13,428 bases of DNA, taken from F1-60-MAGs027 sp044344715. Lineage in GTDB: Bacteria; Actinomycetota; Acidimicrobiia; Acidimicrobiales; Ilumatobacteraceae. The stretch is taken from NCBI GenBank assembly GCA_044344715.1, contig JBIJCI010000045.1:1-13428 (forward strand), given 5' to 3'. Under the pieces are notes generated by a model. The model saw only the letters and a list, made by a program, of their open reading frames with translations. It had not been told where the DNA came from and made no database searches. Positions 1 through 7,603 of the stretch are shown here, in pieces (position 1 is the stretch's first letter; each line of letters opens with the position of its first letter). The position numbers were made by a program, and so were the translations under genes.

Positions 1-786
1 GGCTTGCAACGTGAACGGAACCTGGAGGGAGAAGCCGAACAGTACCGCCCCACCGATGGTGCGCAACGGTCGCCAGGATGCGAATACCACGAGAGCGAGC
101 GCGATCCAACCGATTCCGTTGGTGGTGGCGGCCTGGTTCCACGCTGCACCGCGCGCGAACATGTACCACGCTCCCGCAAACGCCATGAGCGCTCCCCCGG
201 CGACGGTGTGCAACCAGCGGACGCGAGCCACCGATCCACCCTGGGCATCGACGGTCGCCGGCGCGTCACCGGTCGCGCGCAACACCAGACCCGGACGTGT
301 GCGGTGGATGTAGAAGGAGGCGACGGCCGCCAACACCCAGGTGGCGTAGGTGAAGACGTCGTGCCCGAACACGACGGGACCGAAGAACGGCAGGTCGGAG
401 AGTGCGCCGAAGTCGACCGGCTCGATCTGCACCGGTCGCGGATTCCCCTCGATCGGCTTCCCGATGAACTGCGACAGGCCCGTCGCAAATATCACCATCG
501 CCAGACCCGACACGATCTGGTTGGCGCGCAGTCCGATGGTGAGCGCGGCATGCACGGTGGAGAGCAGCACACCGACGAGCGTGGCGACGAGCAACGCCAG
601 CCAAAGGTTGCCCGTACCATCGCCGACGAGGAACGCCGAAACGGCCCCCATGAGCAGCATGCCCTCGACGCCGAGATTGATCACTCCGCTCCGCTCGGTG
701 ATCAGTGCGCCCAATGCGGCGAGGATCAACGTCGTGGCGATGCTGATCGAATCAGCGAACGTGAGCAACCAGATGTTGGAATTCAC
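1..786 (-). CDS. ABC transporter permease, NupQ/YufQ-like (COG1079 type), 3' part beyond window
   Basis: This is an inner-membrane permease, the second of two in a BMP-type importer, and probably moves a nucleoside or similar small solute. Translation from a GTG at 786 stays open for 262 codons to the left edge, so the C-terminus is missing. The GTG overlaps the stop of the preceding permease gene in a GTGA, which fixes the start and implies translational coupling. Family hallmarks are ERSGVINLGVEGMLLMGA (about residues 31-48) and RANQIVSG (about 87-94), with several hydrophobic segments between them and a later GWIALALVVFASWRPL stretch. Known relatives are NupQ of Bacillus and the RnsD/PnrE-type permeases. 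The family assignment is strong, but the substrate is inferred from the family only. Confidence 0.9.
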   Translation of the reverse strand, partial: MNSNIWLLTFADSISIATTLILAALGALITERSGVINLGVEGMLLMGAVSAFLVGDGTGNLWLALLVATLVGVLLSTVHAALTIGLRANQIVSGLAMVIFATGLSQFIGKPIEGNPRPVQIEPVDFGALSDLPFFGPVVFGHDVFTYATWVLAAVASFYIHRTRPGLVLRATGDAPATVDAQGGSVARVRWLHTVAGGALMAFAGAWYMFARGAAWNQAATTNGIGWIALALVVFASWRPLRTIGGAVLFGFSLQVPFTLQA

Positions 787-1901
787 GGTGAGACCGACTC
801 CGCGCGCGAGAACGTCAGCTTGTTGCGCCGGAAGAGCTCCCCACCAAGCGCGAAGAGCAGTACCGCCCCCTGCAACACCACCGCTATTGCAATCGGCACT
901 GGGTCGCTGGAAGCCTGCAGTGCGTTACCACCGGTGCGGAGCCCGGCGAACAGTACCGCCGCCAGGATGACCGCGAGGAAGTTGTACCGCGCCAATGCCG
1001 CGACGACGATGCCGGCGTAGCCGAGCCCGATCTGCATGAGCCCGGGATCGACCTTTCCGGCCGGACCGACGATGTACATCGCACCGCCGACGCCTGCCAG
1101 GGCCCCGGAAACCAGCAGTACCGATGATTGCAGCCACGCCGAGTTCATTCCGGCGTAGCGAGCGGTGTTCGGCGAGTCGGCGTATACGGACGTCTCGTAC
1201 CCGTAGTTGGACCGCCGCATGAACCAGAACAGGAATCCCGCCAACGCCACCGACACGAGGAACGTCGGGTAGGTGTTGGTGACCTTGTCGGTGAAGAAGG
1301 AGAGCGGTTCGAGTCGCGCACTGTCGGCGACCGGTCGACCCTGGGGGAACGAGGTAGTGGGATCGCGGAAGAAGCCCGCCGAACCGAAGATGAAGTAGTT
1401 GACGAGATTGAGCGCGACGTAGTTGAGCAGCAGCGTGCTCACGATCTCGCTCGTTCCGAGTCTGGCGCGCAAGAGTGCGGGCAGGGCAACCCAGGACGCG
1501 CCGGCGAGAGCGCCGAACGCGAGTACGGTGGGCACGGCAACGATCGTGGGGAGTGCATCGGCGAGCGCGATTCCCGCCCAGGCCCCGCCGATCATGCCAA
1601 GGTACAACTGTCCTTCCTGGCCGATGCTGTACAGGTTCATCCGGAACGCGAACGCCGCGGCGAGTCCGGTGCAGATGAGCGGAGTGGCGAGACCCAGCGT
1701 GTCGGTGATGCCGTAGAAGCTGGTGTAGCCGTTTTGGAGCAGGCCGCCGTAGGTCCGTAGGGGCGGGTGTCCGGTGACGGCAAGGAAGATTCCGCCGAGA
1801 ATCAGGGCGAAGAAGACGGAGACGAGCGGCACGATGACCGCGTGCGAGGCCGGCTGCGCGAGGCGCTGCTCGAGTCGGACCCGACGACCAAACACGATCA
1901 T
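783..1901 (-). CDS. ABC transporter permease, NupP/YufP-like (COG4603 type)
   Basis: This is the first membrane permease of the BMP-type importer, 372 residues. The open frame runs further upstream, but the ATG at 1901 is chosen because it overlaps the ATPase stop as ATGA and because the upstream residues are Arg-rich and low in hydrophobicity. There is a membrane segment at about residues 20-42. The family motifs FRMNLYSIGQEGQL (about 86-99) and TSEIVSTLLLNY (about 150-161) follow, then further hydrophobic helices to a short polar C-terminus. It should pair with the NupQ-like permease encoded immediately downstream and be energised by the ATPase encoded immediately upstream. Length is normal for the family. 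Substrate specificity cannot be read from the sequence. Confidence 0.92.
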   Translation of the reverse strand: MIVFGRRVRLEQRLAQPASHAVIVPLVSVFFALILGGIFLAVTGHPPLRTYGGLLQNGYTSFYGITDTLGLATPLICTGLAAAFAFRMNLYSIGQEGQLYLGMIGGAWAGIALADALPTIVAVPTVLAFGALAGASWVALPALLRARLGTSEIVSTLLLNYVALNLVNYFIFGSAGFFRDPTTSFPQGRPVADSARLEPLSFFTDKVTNTYPTFLVSVALAGFLFWFMRRSNYGYETSVYADSPNTARYAGMNSAWLQSSVLLVSGALAGVGGAMYIVGPAGKVDPGLMQIGLGYAGIVVAALARYNFLAVILAAVLFAGLRTGGNALQASSDPVPIAIAVVLQGAVLLFALGGELFRRNKLTFSRAESVSP

Positions 1902-3400
1902 GCGGCAATCCCCGCCATCGCACGACCGATACGTTCGAGGTCGGCTTCGCCGCCTCCCTGCTCCAGTGTGATCTGCCCCCGGTACAGCACCAGCACACGG
2001 TCCGACAGCGTCATGACTTCGTCCAGATCCTCGCTGATGAGCAGGATCGCCTTGCCGGCATCCCGCGCTTCGTCGAGGAGTGCATGCACCGACTCCACCG
2101 CACCGACGTCGAGGCCGCGCGTCGGCGAGCACACCACGAGCACCCTCGCCCCGTTCGGCGCGAAGAGTTCGCGCGCCAGGAGCACCTTCTGCGCATTGCC
2201 TCCCGACAACTTCCGCGTCGGCGTGAAGGGACCAGGCGTCTTGATCTCGAGCTGCTTGATGAACGACTCGGACTCGGCCAATGCGGACGCCCGATCGACG
2301 AGGAATCCGCGTTCACGGGTGAGCACGAGGTTGTCCACCATCGACAATGACGGCGCGAGCCCGGTACCCAATCTGTCCTCGGGCACGTAGGCGAGTCCCG
2401 CCCGTCTCGCCCCGAGGGCTCCGCGACCTGCAGTTGGCGTGCCGCACACGGTGACGTTGCCGCGTTGGGGGGTGCACAGACCGGCGATCACCTCCGCCAG
2501 GTCGCGTTGGCCGTTCCCTGCCACGCCGGCGACACCGAGGATTTCACCGGCACGCACCTCGATATTGATGTCGGTCAGCACGTCGGAGCCGTCGCGCACG
2601 AGGTGCACCTGCGATGCCGACAACAGCACGTCCCCGGTCGGCGATTTGGCCCGACGGGGCACGATGTTGATCTCGCGTCCGACCATGAGCTCGGCGAGTC
2701 GCCGAACGTCGGCCTCGCCACGACGGACCGATCCGGTGACCCTGCCGCCGCGCATGACGGTGATGCGATCGGAGATGTCGACGACCTCACCGAGCTTGTG
2801 ACTCACGAATACCACGGACTTGCCGGCGTTCGTCATGGCGCGAACGGTCACGAACAGGCTCTCCACCTCCGGTGGCGCGAGCAACGCCGTCGGTTCGTCG
2901 AGCAGCAGCACGTCGGCCCCCTGGAACAGCGCCTTCACGATTTCCACCCGCTGACGCTCGCCCGCGGACAGTTCCCCGACGATGGCACGAGGATCGAGCG
3001 GCAGCCCGAAGTCGCGCGTGATCCTCTCGACCTGCTCCTCGATGGCTCCGGCGGAGACCACGAACGGCAGCGACTTGTGTCCGAGTACGACGTTCTCCGC
3101 GACCGTGAACCTGTCGACGAGACGGAAGTGCTGGTGCACCATCGCGATGCCGTGCGCCAGCCCGTCACGTGGACTGTTGAGGCGGATCTCCGTGCCGTCC
3201 CGCATCACCTGGCCCGCCTCGGGCCGATAGAGGCCGCAGAGTACCGATGCGAGGGTGCTCTTCCCGGCACCGTTCTCCCCCAGCAGGGTGTGCACCTCGC
3301 CGCGAGCGAGGTCGAAACTCACGTCGTCATTGGCGACGACGCCGGGAAATCGCTTCGTGATGTGCCGGGCCTGCAGTGCGCCGACACCCGACTGAGCCAT
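1898..3400 (-). CDS. ABC transporter ATP-binding protein with two nucleotide-binding domains, NupO/YufO-like
   Basis: This is the energising subunit of the importer, 500 residues with tandem ATPase domains as in NupO and other sugar or nucleoside importers. Domain 1 has Walker A GENGAGKS (about 41-48), Q-loop Gln at about 90, signature LSAGERQ (about 144-150) and Walker B VLLLDEP (about 164-170). Domain 2 is degenerate, with AGVAGNGQRD (about 291-300) in place of Walker A, signature LSGGNAQK (about 398-405) and VLVVCSPTRGLD (about 420-431), where the usual catalytic Glu position is occupied by Ser. That pattern is normal in this family, which hydrolyses ATP asymmetrically. The start is uncertain. 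I chose the ATG at 3400; a GTG at 3430 would add ten residues, and neither has a clear ribosome-binding site. The stop overlaps the next permease start (ATGA). Confidence 0.93.
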   Translation of the reverse strand: MAQSGVGALQARHITKRFPGVVANDDVSFDLARGEVHTLLGENGAGKSTLASVLCGLYRPEAGQVMRDGTEIRLNSPRDGLAHGIAMVHQHFRLVDRFTVAENVVLGHKSLPFVVSAGAIEEQVERITRDFGLPLDPRAIVGELSAGERQRVEIVKALFQGADVLLLDEPTALLAPPEVESLFVTVRAMTNAGKSVVFVSHKLGEVVDISDRITVMRGGRVTGSVRRGEADVRRLAELMVGREINIVPRRAKSPTGDVLLSASQVHLVRDGSDVLTDINIEVRAGEILGVAGVAGNGQRDLAEVIAGLCTPQRGNVTVCGTPTAGRGALGARRAGLAYVPEDRLGTGLAPSLSMVDNLVLTRERGFLVDRASALAESESFIKQLEIKTPGPFTPTRKLSGGNAQKVLLARELFAPNGARVLVVCSPTRGLDVGAVESVHALLDEARDAGKAILLISEDLDEVMTLSDRVLVLYRGQITLEQGGGEADLERIGRAMAGIAA

Positions 3401-3461
3401 TACCGCCGCCACGAATGGCAAGTTTGCCACATTCGACCCACATCAGGCCCCAGAAAGCGTT

Positions 3462-3491
3462 GCGCCCACCCCGTCTTCACGGGGTGGGCGC
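3462..3491 (-). terminator. Perfect 12-bp hairpin in the transporter operon (attenuator or mRNA-stabilising element)
   Basis: Positions 3462-3473 and 3480-3491 are perfect inverted repeats (GCGCCCACCCCG and its complement) around a 6-nt TCTTCA loop. The hairpin starts 23 nt after the binding-protein stop and ends about 60 nt before the ATPase start. No T-run follows on the minus strand (it reads AACGCTTTCTGG), so a full intrinsic terminator is doubtful. Partial termination, or protection of the upstream mRNA against 3' decay, would give more binding protein than membrane complex, as is common for ABC importers. The structure is seen directly; the role is inferred. Confidence 0.65.
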
Positions 3492-3514
3492 GAACCGCTC
3501 GTCGGAAGAACGAA

Positions 3515-4663
3515 TCAGCCCTTGGCCGAGCCGATCACTCCTTCAACGAGGTACGACTGACCGAGGAGGTCCCCCAGCGCGGCAGTGGCTCCGGCAGCGA
3601 TCTGCTCGTTGCCCTCGTTGTCCTTGATCGGACCGGTGAACGGCTGCAAGGAACCCGAGATGATCTCGGAGGCACGCTCGTTGATGAGGTCCTTCGTTGC
3701 CTGGTCGACGGACGAACCGAACGTGCCGAGGGTGATCATGCCGTCGGCCATCGAGCCGTAGTACGGCGTGTTGTCGCAGATTCCTGCGGCAACGTCCTTG
3801 GCCAACTTCACGTAGTGGGGACCCCAGTTCCAGACCGGGCTGGTGAGCCAGGTGTCCGGGAAATCGGCGGCCTTGACGTCGGAGTTGTATCCGACCCACT
3901 TCGCGCCGGCTTCCTTGGCAGCTTCACCGGTTGCCGAGGAGTCCTGGTGCTGAGCCAACACGTCGGCACCCGCCGCGAGCAACGACTGTGCGGCTTCCTT
4001 CTCCTTGGCCGGGTCGTACCACGTCGACGTCCAGGCGACCTGAACCGTCGCGGTCGGATTCACCGAGCGGGCACCGAGCGTGAAGGCGTTGATGCCGCGG
4101 AGCACTTCGGGAATCGGGAAGGCGGCAACGTAGCCGAGCTTGCCGCTCGCGCTGGCGCTGGCTGCTGCGATACCGGAGAGATACCGCGCCTCCTCCATTG
4201 CACCGAAGTAGTTGCCCATGTTGTCGGCGGTCTTGTAGCCCGAGGCGTGCTGGAAGCAGACGTCCGGGTACTTGGCGGCGACTTCGAGCATCGGGTCCAT
4301 GTAGCCGAACGAGGTTCCGAGGATCAGGTTGTAGCCATCGCGAGCCAGCTTGTCGAACACCGCGACCGCCTCAGCGCCCTCTGGAATGAGTTCCAGTCGG
4401 GTGACTTCGATACCGAGCTCGTTCTCGAGGAAGCCAATCCCCTGGTCGTGCATGTAGCTCCAGCCCATGTCGCCGGGCGTCGTGATGTAGACGACCGCGG
4501 CCTTGACCATGCTGTAGTCCTCCGCCGGTGCAACGGTTTCTTCCGTTGCTGCCTGCGTATCCTCGGTGGCCTCGTCGGTCGCCGTGTCATCGCCGCCGCA
4601 TGCCGCTGCAACGATCATCGCCGCGGCAGTGAATGCTGCGGCAAGTACCTTTCGTCGTTTCAT
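3515..4663 (-). CDS. BMP/PnrA-family substrate-binding lipoprotein of an ABC importer
   Basis: This is an extracytoplasmic lipid-anchored binding protein that captures solute for the adjacent permeases, 382 residues. The ATG at 4663 is chosen over an in-frame ORF extension to 4735 because an AAGGGGAG ribosome-binding site lies 5 nt upstream and the protein then begins with a proper signal peptide: MKRRK, a hydrophobic core, and AAAC with the lipid-modified Cys at residue 22. A polar linker rich in Asp, Thr and Glu follows (about 24-48), then the Bmp domain with TTPGDMGWSYMHDQG (about 61-75) and a VGYNSD motif in the second lobe. Characterised relatives bind purine nucleosides (PnrA, NupN) or riboflavin (RfuA). 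Which of these, if any, applies is not visible. It is first in the operon and separated from the ATPase gene by a strong hairpin. Confidence 0.92.
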   Translation of the reverse strand: MKRRKVLAAAFTAAAMIVAAACGGDDTATDEATEDTQAATEETVAPAEDYSMVKAAVVYITTPGDMGWSYMHDQGIGFLENELGIEVTRLELIPEGAEAVAVFDKLARDGYNLILGTSFGYMDPMLEVAAKYPDVCFQHASGYKTADNMGNYFGAMEEARYLSGIAAASASASGKLGYVAAFPIPEVLRGINAFTLGARSVNPTATVQVAWTSTWYDPAKEKEAAQSLLAAGADVLAQHQDSSATGEAAKEAGAKWVGYNSDVKAADFPDTWLTSPVWNWGPHYVKLAKDVAAGICDNTPYYGSMADGMITLGTFGSSVDQATKDLINERASEIISGSLQPFTGPIKDNEGNEQIAAGATAALGDLLGQSYLVEGVIGSAKG

Positions 4664-4709
4664 TCCTGCTCCCCTTGTTGAGTGTTGTTGCGCCGTGCGA
4701 CGCGACCAG

Positions 4710-4715
4710 AGAATA
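4710..4715 (-). promoter_or_regulatory. Candidate -10 element for the transporter operon
   Basis: On the minus strand TATTCT matches the TATAAT consensus at 4 of 6 positions and would place a transcription start near 4703, about 40 nt before the lipoprotein ATG. No -35 box with standard spacing is evident. An inverted repeat GTGA-N4-TCAC (4724-4735) lies just upstream, where a regulator could bind. The match is weak and rests on pattern alone. Confidence 0.3.
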
Positions 4716-4816
4716 ACACGGGTGTGATTCGTCACGGCCGGGAATCAGCCTCTTTGTACGAAAAATCAGCGTCCGTTCGGCCGCCGCCCATCGCACCCGC
4801 CCGAAATCCTGCGACA

Positions 4817-4822
4817 TAGTGT
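4817..4822 (+). promoter_or_regulatory. Candidate -10 element for a leaderless cysD transcript
   Basis: TAGTGT ends 7 nt before the GTG start of cysD at 4830. If it is the -10 element, transcription would begin at or next to the start codon, giving a leaderless mRNA. This agrees with the absence of any purine-rich ribosome-binding site upstream of cysD. There is no convincing -35 box. Leaderless transcripts are common in actinobacteria, but this assignment is a pattern match only. Confidence 0.3.
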
Positions 4823-4829
4823 TTTCCCC

Positions 4830-5726
4830 GTGAAATCGGCGCTGCGCAGCCTCGTCGATGAGTCGGTGACGATCATCCGCGAGGTGGCCGCGGAGTTCGA
4901 GCGACCGGTGATGCTCTTCTCCGGCGGCAAGGACTCGGTCGTCATGCTCCACCTCGCCGTGCGGGCCTTTGCCCCCGCCCGGGTGCCGTTCCCCGTCATG
5001 CACATCGACACGGGGCACAACTTCGCCGAGGTCATCGAGTTCCGTGACCGGACGGTCGCCGCACTCGATGTCCGGCTCATCGTCGGATCGGTTCAGGCCT
5101 CGATCGATGCCGGCAAGGTTCAGGACGCCGTGGGCCCCCGCGCCAGCCGAAACCCGCTCCAAACCGTGACGCTCCTCGACTCGATCGCCGAACACCGCTT
5201 CGACGCCGTGTTCGGCGGTGCCCGCCGCGACGAGGAACGGGCCCGTGCCAAGGAGCGCGTCTACTCGTTCCGCGACTCGTTCGGGCAATGGGATCCGAAG
5301 ACGCAGCGTCCGGAACTCTGGGGCATCTACAACGGACGGCACAAGCCGGGCGAGCACTTCCGCATCTTCCCCCTGTCGAACTGGACAGAACTCGACATCT
5401 GGCGTTTCGTACAGCAGTACGACATCGAACTTCCGAGCATCTACTTCGCGCACCGTCGACGGGTGTTCCGACGGGATGGAATGTTGATGGCCGAGTCGCC
5501 GTTCCTGCAGGCCGAACCGGGCGAGACGGTGAGCGAACAGACCGTGCGGTTCAGGACCGTCGGTGATGCAACCTGCACCGCCGCGATCGAATCGACCGCC
5601 ACCACGATCGATCACGTCATCGCCGAAACGGCCGCTGCCCGGGTCACCGAGCGCGGTGCGACGCGTGCCGACGACCGCATCAGCGAGGCCGGAATGGAAG
5701 ATCGCAAGAAGCAGGGATACTTCTAG
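4830..5726 (+). CDS. cysD: Sulfate adenylyltransferase small subunit (ATP sulfurylase, catalytic)
   Basis: CysD catalyses ATP + sulfate to APS + pyrophosphate, with CysN supplying GTP-driven energy. The protein has 298 residues, close to the usual ~300. The PP-loop SGGKDS of the PAPS-reductase/ATP-pyrophosphatase fold is at residues 31-36, preceded by the family sequence IIREVAAEFERPVMLF. Later come HIDTGHNF, FGGARRDEERARAKER and the typical C-terminal KKQGYF. The start is a GTG placed like other CysD N-termini; no ribosome-binding site is seen. It is the first gene of a seven-gene plus-strand operon, divergent from the transporter operon across about 166 bp. Its stop directly abuts the cysN start. 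No reductive sulfur-assimilation gene lies nearby, so its product probably feeds sulfation. Confidence 0.96.
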   Translation: MKSALRSLVDESVTIIREVAAEFERPVMLFSGGKDSVVMLHLAVRAFAPARVPFPVMHIDTGHNFAEVIEFRDRTVAALDVRLIVGSVQASIDAGKVQDAVGPRASRNPLQTVTLLDSIAEHRFDAVFGGARRDEERARAKERVYSFRDSFGQWDPKTQRPELWGIYNGRHKPGEHFRIFPLSNWTELDIWRFVQQYDIELPSIYFAHRRRVFRRDGMLMAESPFLQAEPGETVSEQTVRFRTVGDATCTAAIESTATTIDHVIAETAAARVTERGATRADDRISEAGMEDRKKQGYF

Positions 5727-6983
5727 GTGGAACGTCTACGGTTCGCCACGGTTGGTTCGGTCGACGACGGCAAGTCGACGCTCATCGGCCGCCTCCTGTA
5801 CGACTCGAAGAGCATCTTCGAGGACCAGCTCGAGCACATCGAAACGGTCAGCAAGCGTCGCGGAACGGACTACGTCGACTTGTCGTTGCTCACCGACGGA
5901 CTGCGGGCCGAGCGCGAGCAGGGGATCACCATCGACGTTGCCTACCGGTACTTCGCGACGCCACAGCGATCGTTCATCATCGCCGATTGCCCGGGCCACA
6001 TCCAGTACACGCGCAACATGATCACCGGCGCATCGAACGTCGACCTCGCGATCGTCCTGGTCGATGCGCGCACGGGCATCGTCGAGCAGACCCGACGGCA
6101 CAGCCTGCTTGCATCGCTACTCGGGGTGCCGCACCTCGTCATCTGCGTGAACAAGATGGACCTCGTCGACTGGTCCCCCGATGCGTTCCACGACATCCGC
6201 CAGGAGTTCGAGGACTTCGCATCCCGGCTCTCGCTGCGCGACGTCACGTTCCTCCCGATCAGCGCCCTGCTCGGTGACAACGTCGTGAGTCGTTCGCCGA
6301 ACCTCAACTGGTTCGAGGGTCCGACACTGCTCCACCATCTCGAGAACGTCTACACCGCGAGCGACGACAACAGGGTCGACGCCCGGTTCCCGGTCCAATA
6401 CGTGATCCGCCCGCAGCGGGCCGAGCACCACGACTACCGCGGCTATTCGGGTCGGGTCGCCGGTGGCGTGTTCCGTGTCGGCGACGACGTGATGGTGTTG
6501 CCGTCCGGACTCACGTCAACGATTACCGCCATCGACACCCCCGACGGCCCGGTGAGCGAGGCGGGTCCGGGACATGCCGTGACCCTGTTGCTCGCCGACG
6601 ATCTGTCGATTGCACGTGGGGACATGATCTGCCGGCCGAACAACCGCCCACGTCAGTCGCAGTCGCTCGAGGCGATGCTGTGCTGGATGGACGATGCCGC
6701 CGCACTGCAACCCGACCGGATCTACTCGATCAAGCACACCACGAAGTTGGCCCGTGCCAAGGTGACGGACGTGCTGTACCGGCTGAACATCTCGACCCTG
6801 CACCGCGAGACCGGCGTCTCGAACCTCGCCCTGAACGAGATCGGACGTGTCGAGCTGCACACCACCGCACCGCTCTTCTTCGACGACTACCACGCGAATC
6901 GCACCACGGGATCGTTCATCCTCGTCGACGAACACTCCGGGCAGACGTGCGCGGCCGGAATGCTCTTGTCGCCCCGCACATGA
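5727..6983 (+). CDS. cysN: Sulfate adenylyltransferase large subunit (regulatory GTPase)
   Basis: CysN is the GTPase partner of CysD and couples GTP hydrolysis to APS synthesis. The protein has 418 residues with an EF-Tu-like layout: G1 GSVDDGKS (10-17), the switch-I region EREQGITIDV (62-71) containing the conserved Thr, G3 DCPGH (87-91) and G4 NKMD (142-145). Two beta-barrel domains follow from about residue 210 to the end. It is shorter than the enteric protein (about 475) and ends without an APS-kinase domain, so unlike the CysNC fusions known from some bacteria the kinase here is a separate gene. The GTG start follows the cysD stop with no gap, and the stop overlaps the cysC start as ATGA. 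Confidence 0.96.
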   Translation: MERLRFATVGSVDDGKSTLIGRLLYDSKSIFEDQLEHIETVSKRRGTDYVDLSLLTDGLRAEREQGITIDVAYRYFATPQRSFIIADCPGHIQYTRNMITGASNVDLAIVLVDARTGIVEQTRRHSLLASLLGVPHLVICVNKMDLVDWSPDAFHDIRQEFEDFASRLSLRDVTFLPISALLGDNVVSRSPNLNWFEGPTLLHHLENVYTASDDNRVDARFPVQYVIRPQRAEHHDYRGYSGRVAGGVFRVGDDVMVLPSGLTSTITAIDTPDGPVSEAGPGHAVTLLLADDLSIARGDMICRPNNRPRQSQSLEAMLCWMDDAAALQPDRIYSIKHTTKLARAKVTDVLYRLNISTLHRETGVSNLALNEIGRVELHTTAPLFFDDYHANRTTGSFILVDEHSGQTCAAGMLLSPRT

Positions 6984-7600
6984 CCGCACCGAACCAACCC
7001 GTCTGGCACGAGTCCGCCGTTTCCCGCGACGCACGCTGGAACACGCACCACCTTCATGGGGCCACCGTGTGGCTCACCGGGCTCTCCGGTTCGGGAAAGT
7101 CCACGGTGGCCGACGGGGTCGCGCAGGAACTCCTTCGTCGGTCGGTGCTCGGCTACGTGCTCGACGCCGACAACCTGCGTCACGGCCTGAACTCGAACCT
7201 CGGCTTCACCGCCACCGATCGCAGCGAGAACGTGCGGCGAGTCGGCGAGGTTGCCAAGTTGTTCGCCGACGCAGGGCTGATCGTCCTCGTACCGATCATC
7301 AGTCCGTTCGCAGGGGACCGTGCCCTCGTACGGGAGACGCACCGGGCGGCGGGCCTGCCATTCATCGAGGTGCACGTCGCCACGCCGCTCGCCGAGTGCG
7401 AGCGGCGCGACACGAAGGGCCTGTACGCAAAGGTCCGATCCGGAACCGCCGTCGGGCTGAGCGGGGTCGACGCCCCGTATGAGCCACCGATCGGACCCGA
7501 GGTCGTGGTCGGACTCGCGGCTGAGGGCGTGACAGACTCTGTGCAGCGCGTCATCGAGCACCTTCGCCAGTCGGGCGTGCTCCGCGACCGCAACGACTGA
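6980..7600 (+). CDS. cysC: Adenylylsulfate (APS) kinase
   Basis: CysC phosphorylates APS at the 3' position to give PAPS, the sulfuryl donor used by sulfotransferases. The protein has 206 residues, close to the usual ~200. Walker A GLSGSGKST is at 34-42. The APS-binding segment LDADNLRHGLN (61-71; usually LDGDN) is followed by LGFTATDRSENVRRVGEVA and a SPFAGDR motif near 108-114. The ATG at 6980 overlaps the cysN stop (ATGA), and the open frame further upstream only shadows cysN. The next gene starts 3 nt after its stop. Because the following three genes use PAPS, cysC links sulfate activation to sulfation in this operon. Confidence 0.96.
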   Translation: MTAPNQPVWHESAVSRDARWNTHHLHGATVWLTGLSGSGKSTVADGVAQELLRRSVLGYVLDADNLRHGLNSNLGFTATDRSENVRRVGEVAKLFADAGLIVLVPIISPFAGDRALVRETHRAAGLPFIEVHVATPLAECERRDTKGLYAKVRSGTAVGLSGVDAPYEPPIGPEVVVGLAAEGVTDSVQRVIEHLRQSGVLRDRND

Positions 7601-7603
7601 ACG

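Noticed and set aside
4..1020. Long plus-strand open frame opposite the two left permeases
   Set aside because: It is Arg/Asp/Glu-rich with no recognisable domain, while the minus strand encodes clear NupQ/NupP permeases across the same bases. It is a high-GC antisense shadow.
3462..3491. CRISPR repeat or mobile-element end
   Set aside because: The inverted repeat occurs once, has no regularly spaced copies, no target-site duplication and no transposase nearby.
2465..4681. 738-codon plus-strand open frame opposite the ATPase and binding protein
   Set aside because: Its composition is His/Arg/Gly-rich without motifs, and it runs through two well-supported minus-strand genes and their hairpin. 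It results from codon bias on the opposite strand.
4664..4735. Upstream extension of the BMP lipoprotein to 4735
   Set aside because: Starting there would bury the signal peptide and lipobox behind 24 polar residues. The ATG at 4663 has a good ribosome-binding site and gives a normal lipoprotein N-terminus.
4664..4829. Riboswitch upstream of cysD (for example a SAM-responsive leader)
   Set aside because: The space is short and GC-rich and shows no multi-helix structure that I could fold by eye. The start codon also seems to lie at the transcript end.
4587..5615. Minus-strand open frame across the divergent promoter region and cysD
   Set aside because: It lies opposite a convincing cysD and crosses into the lipoprotein signal-peptide region in another frame. 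No domain is visible.
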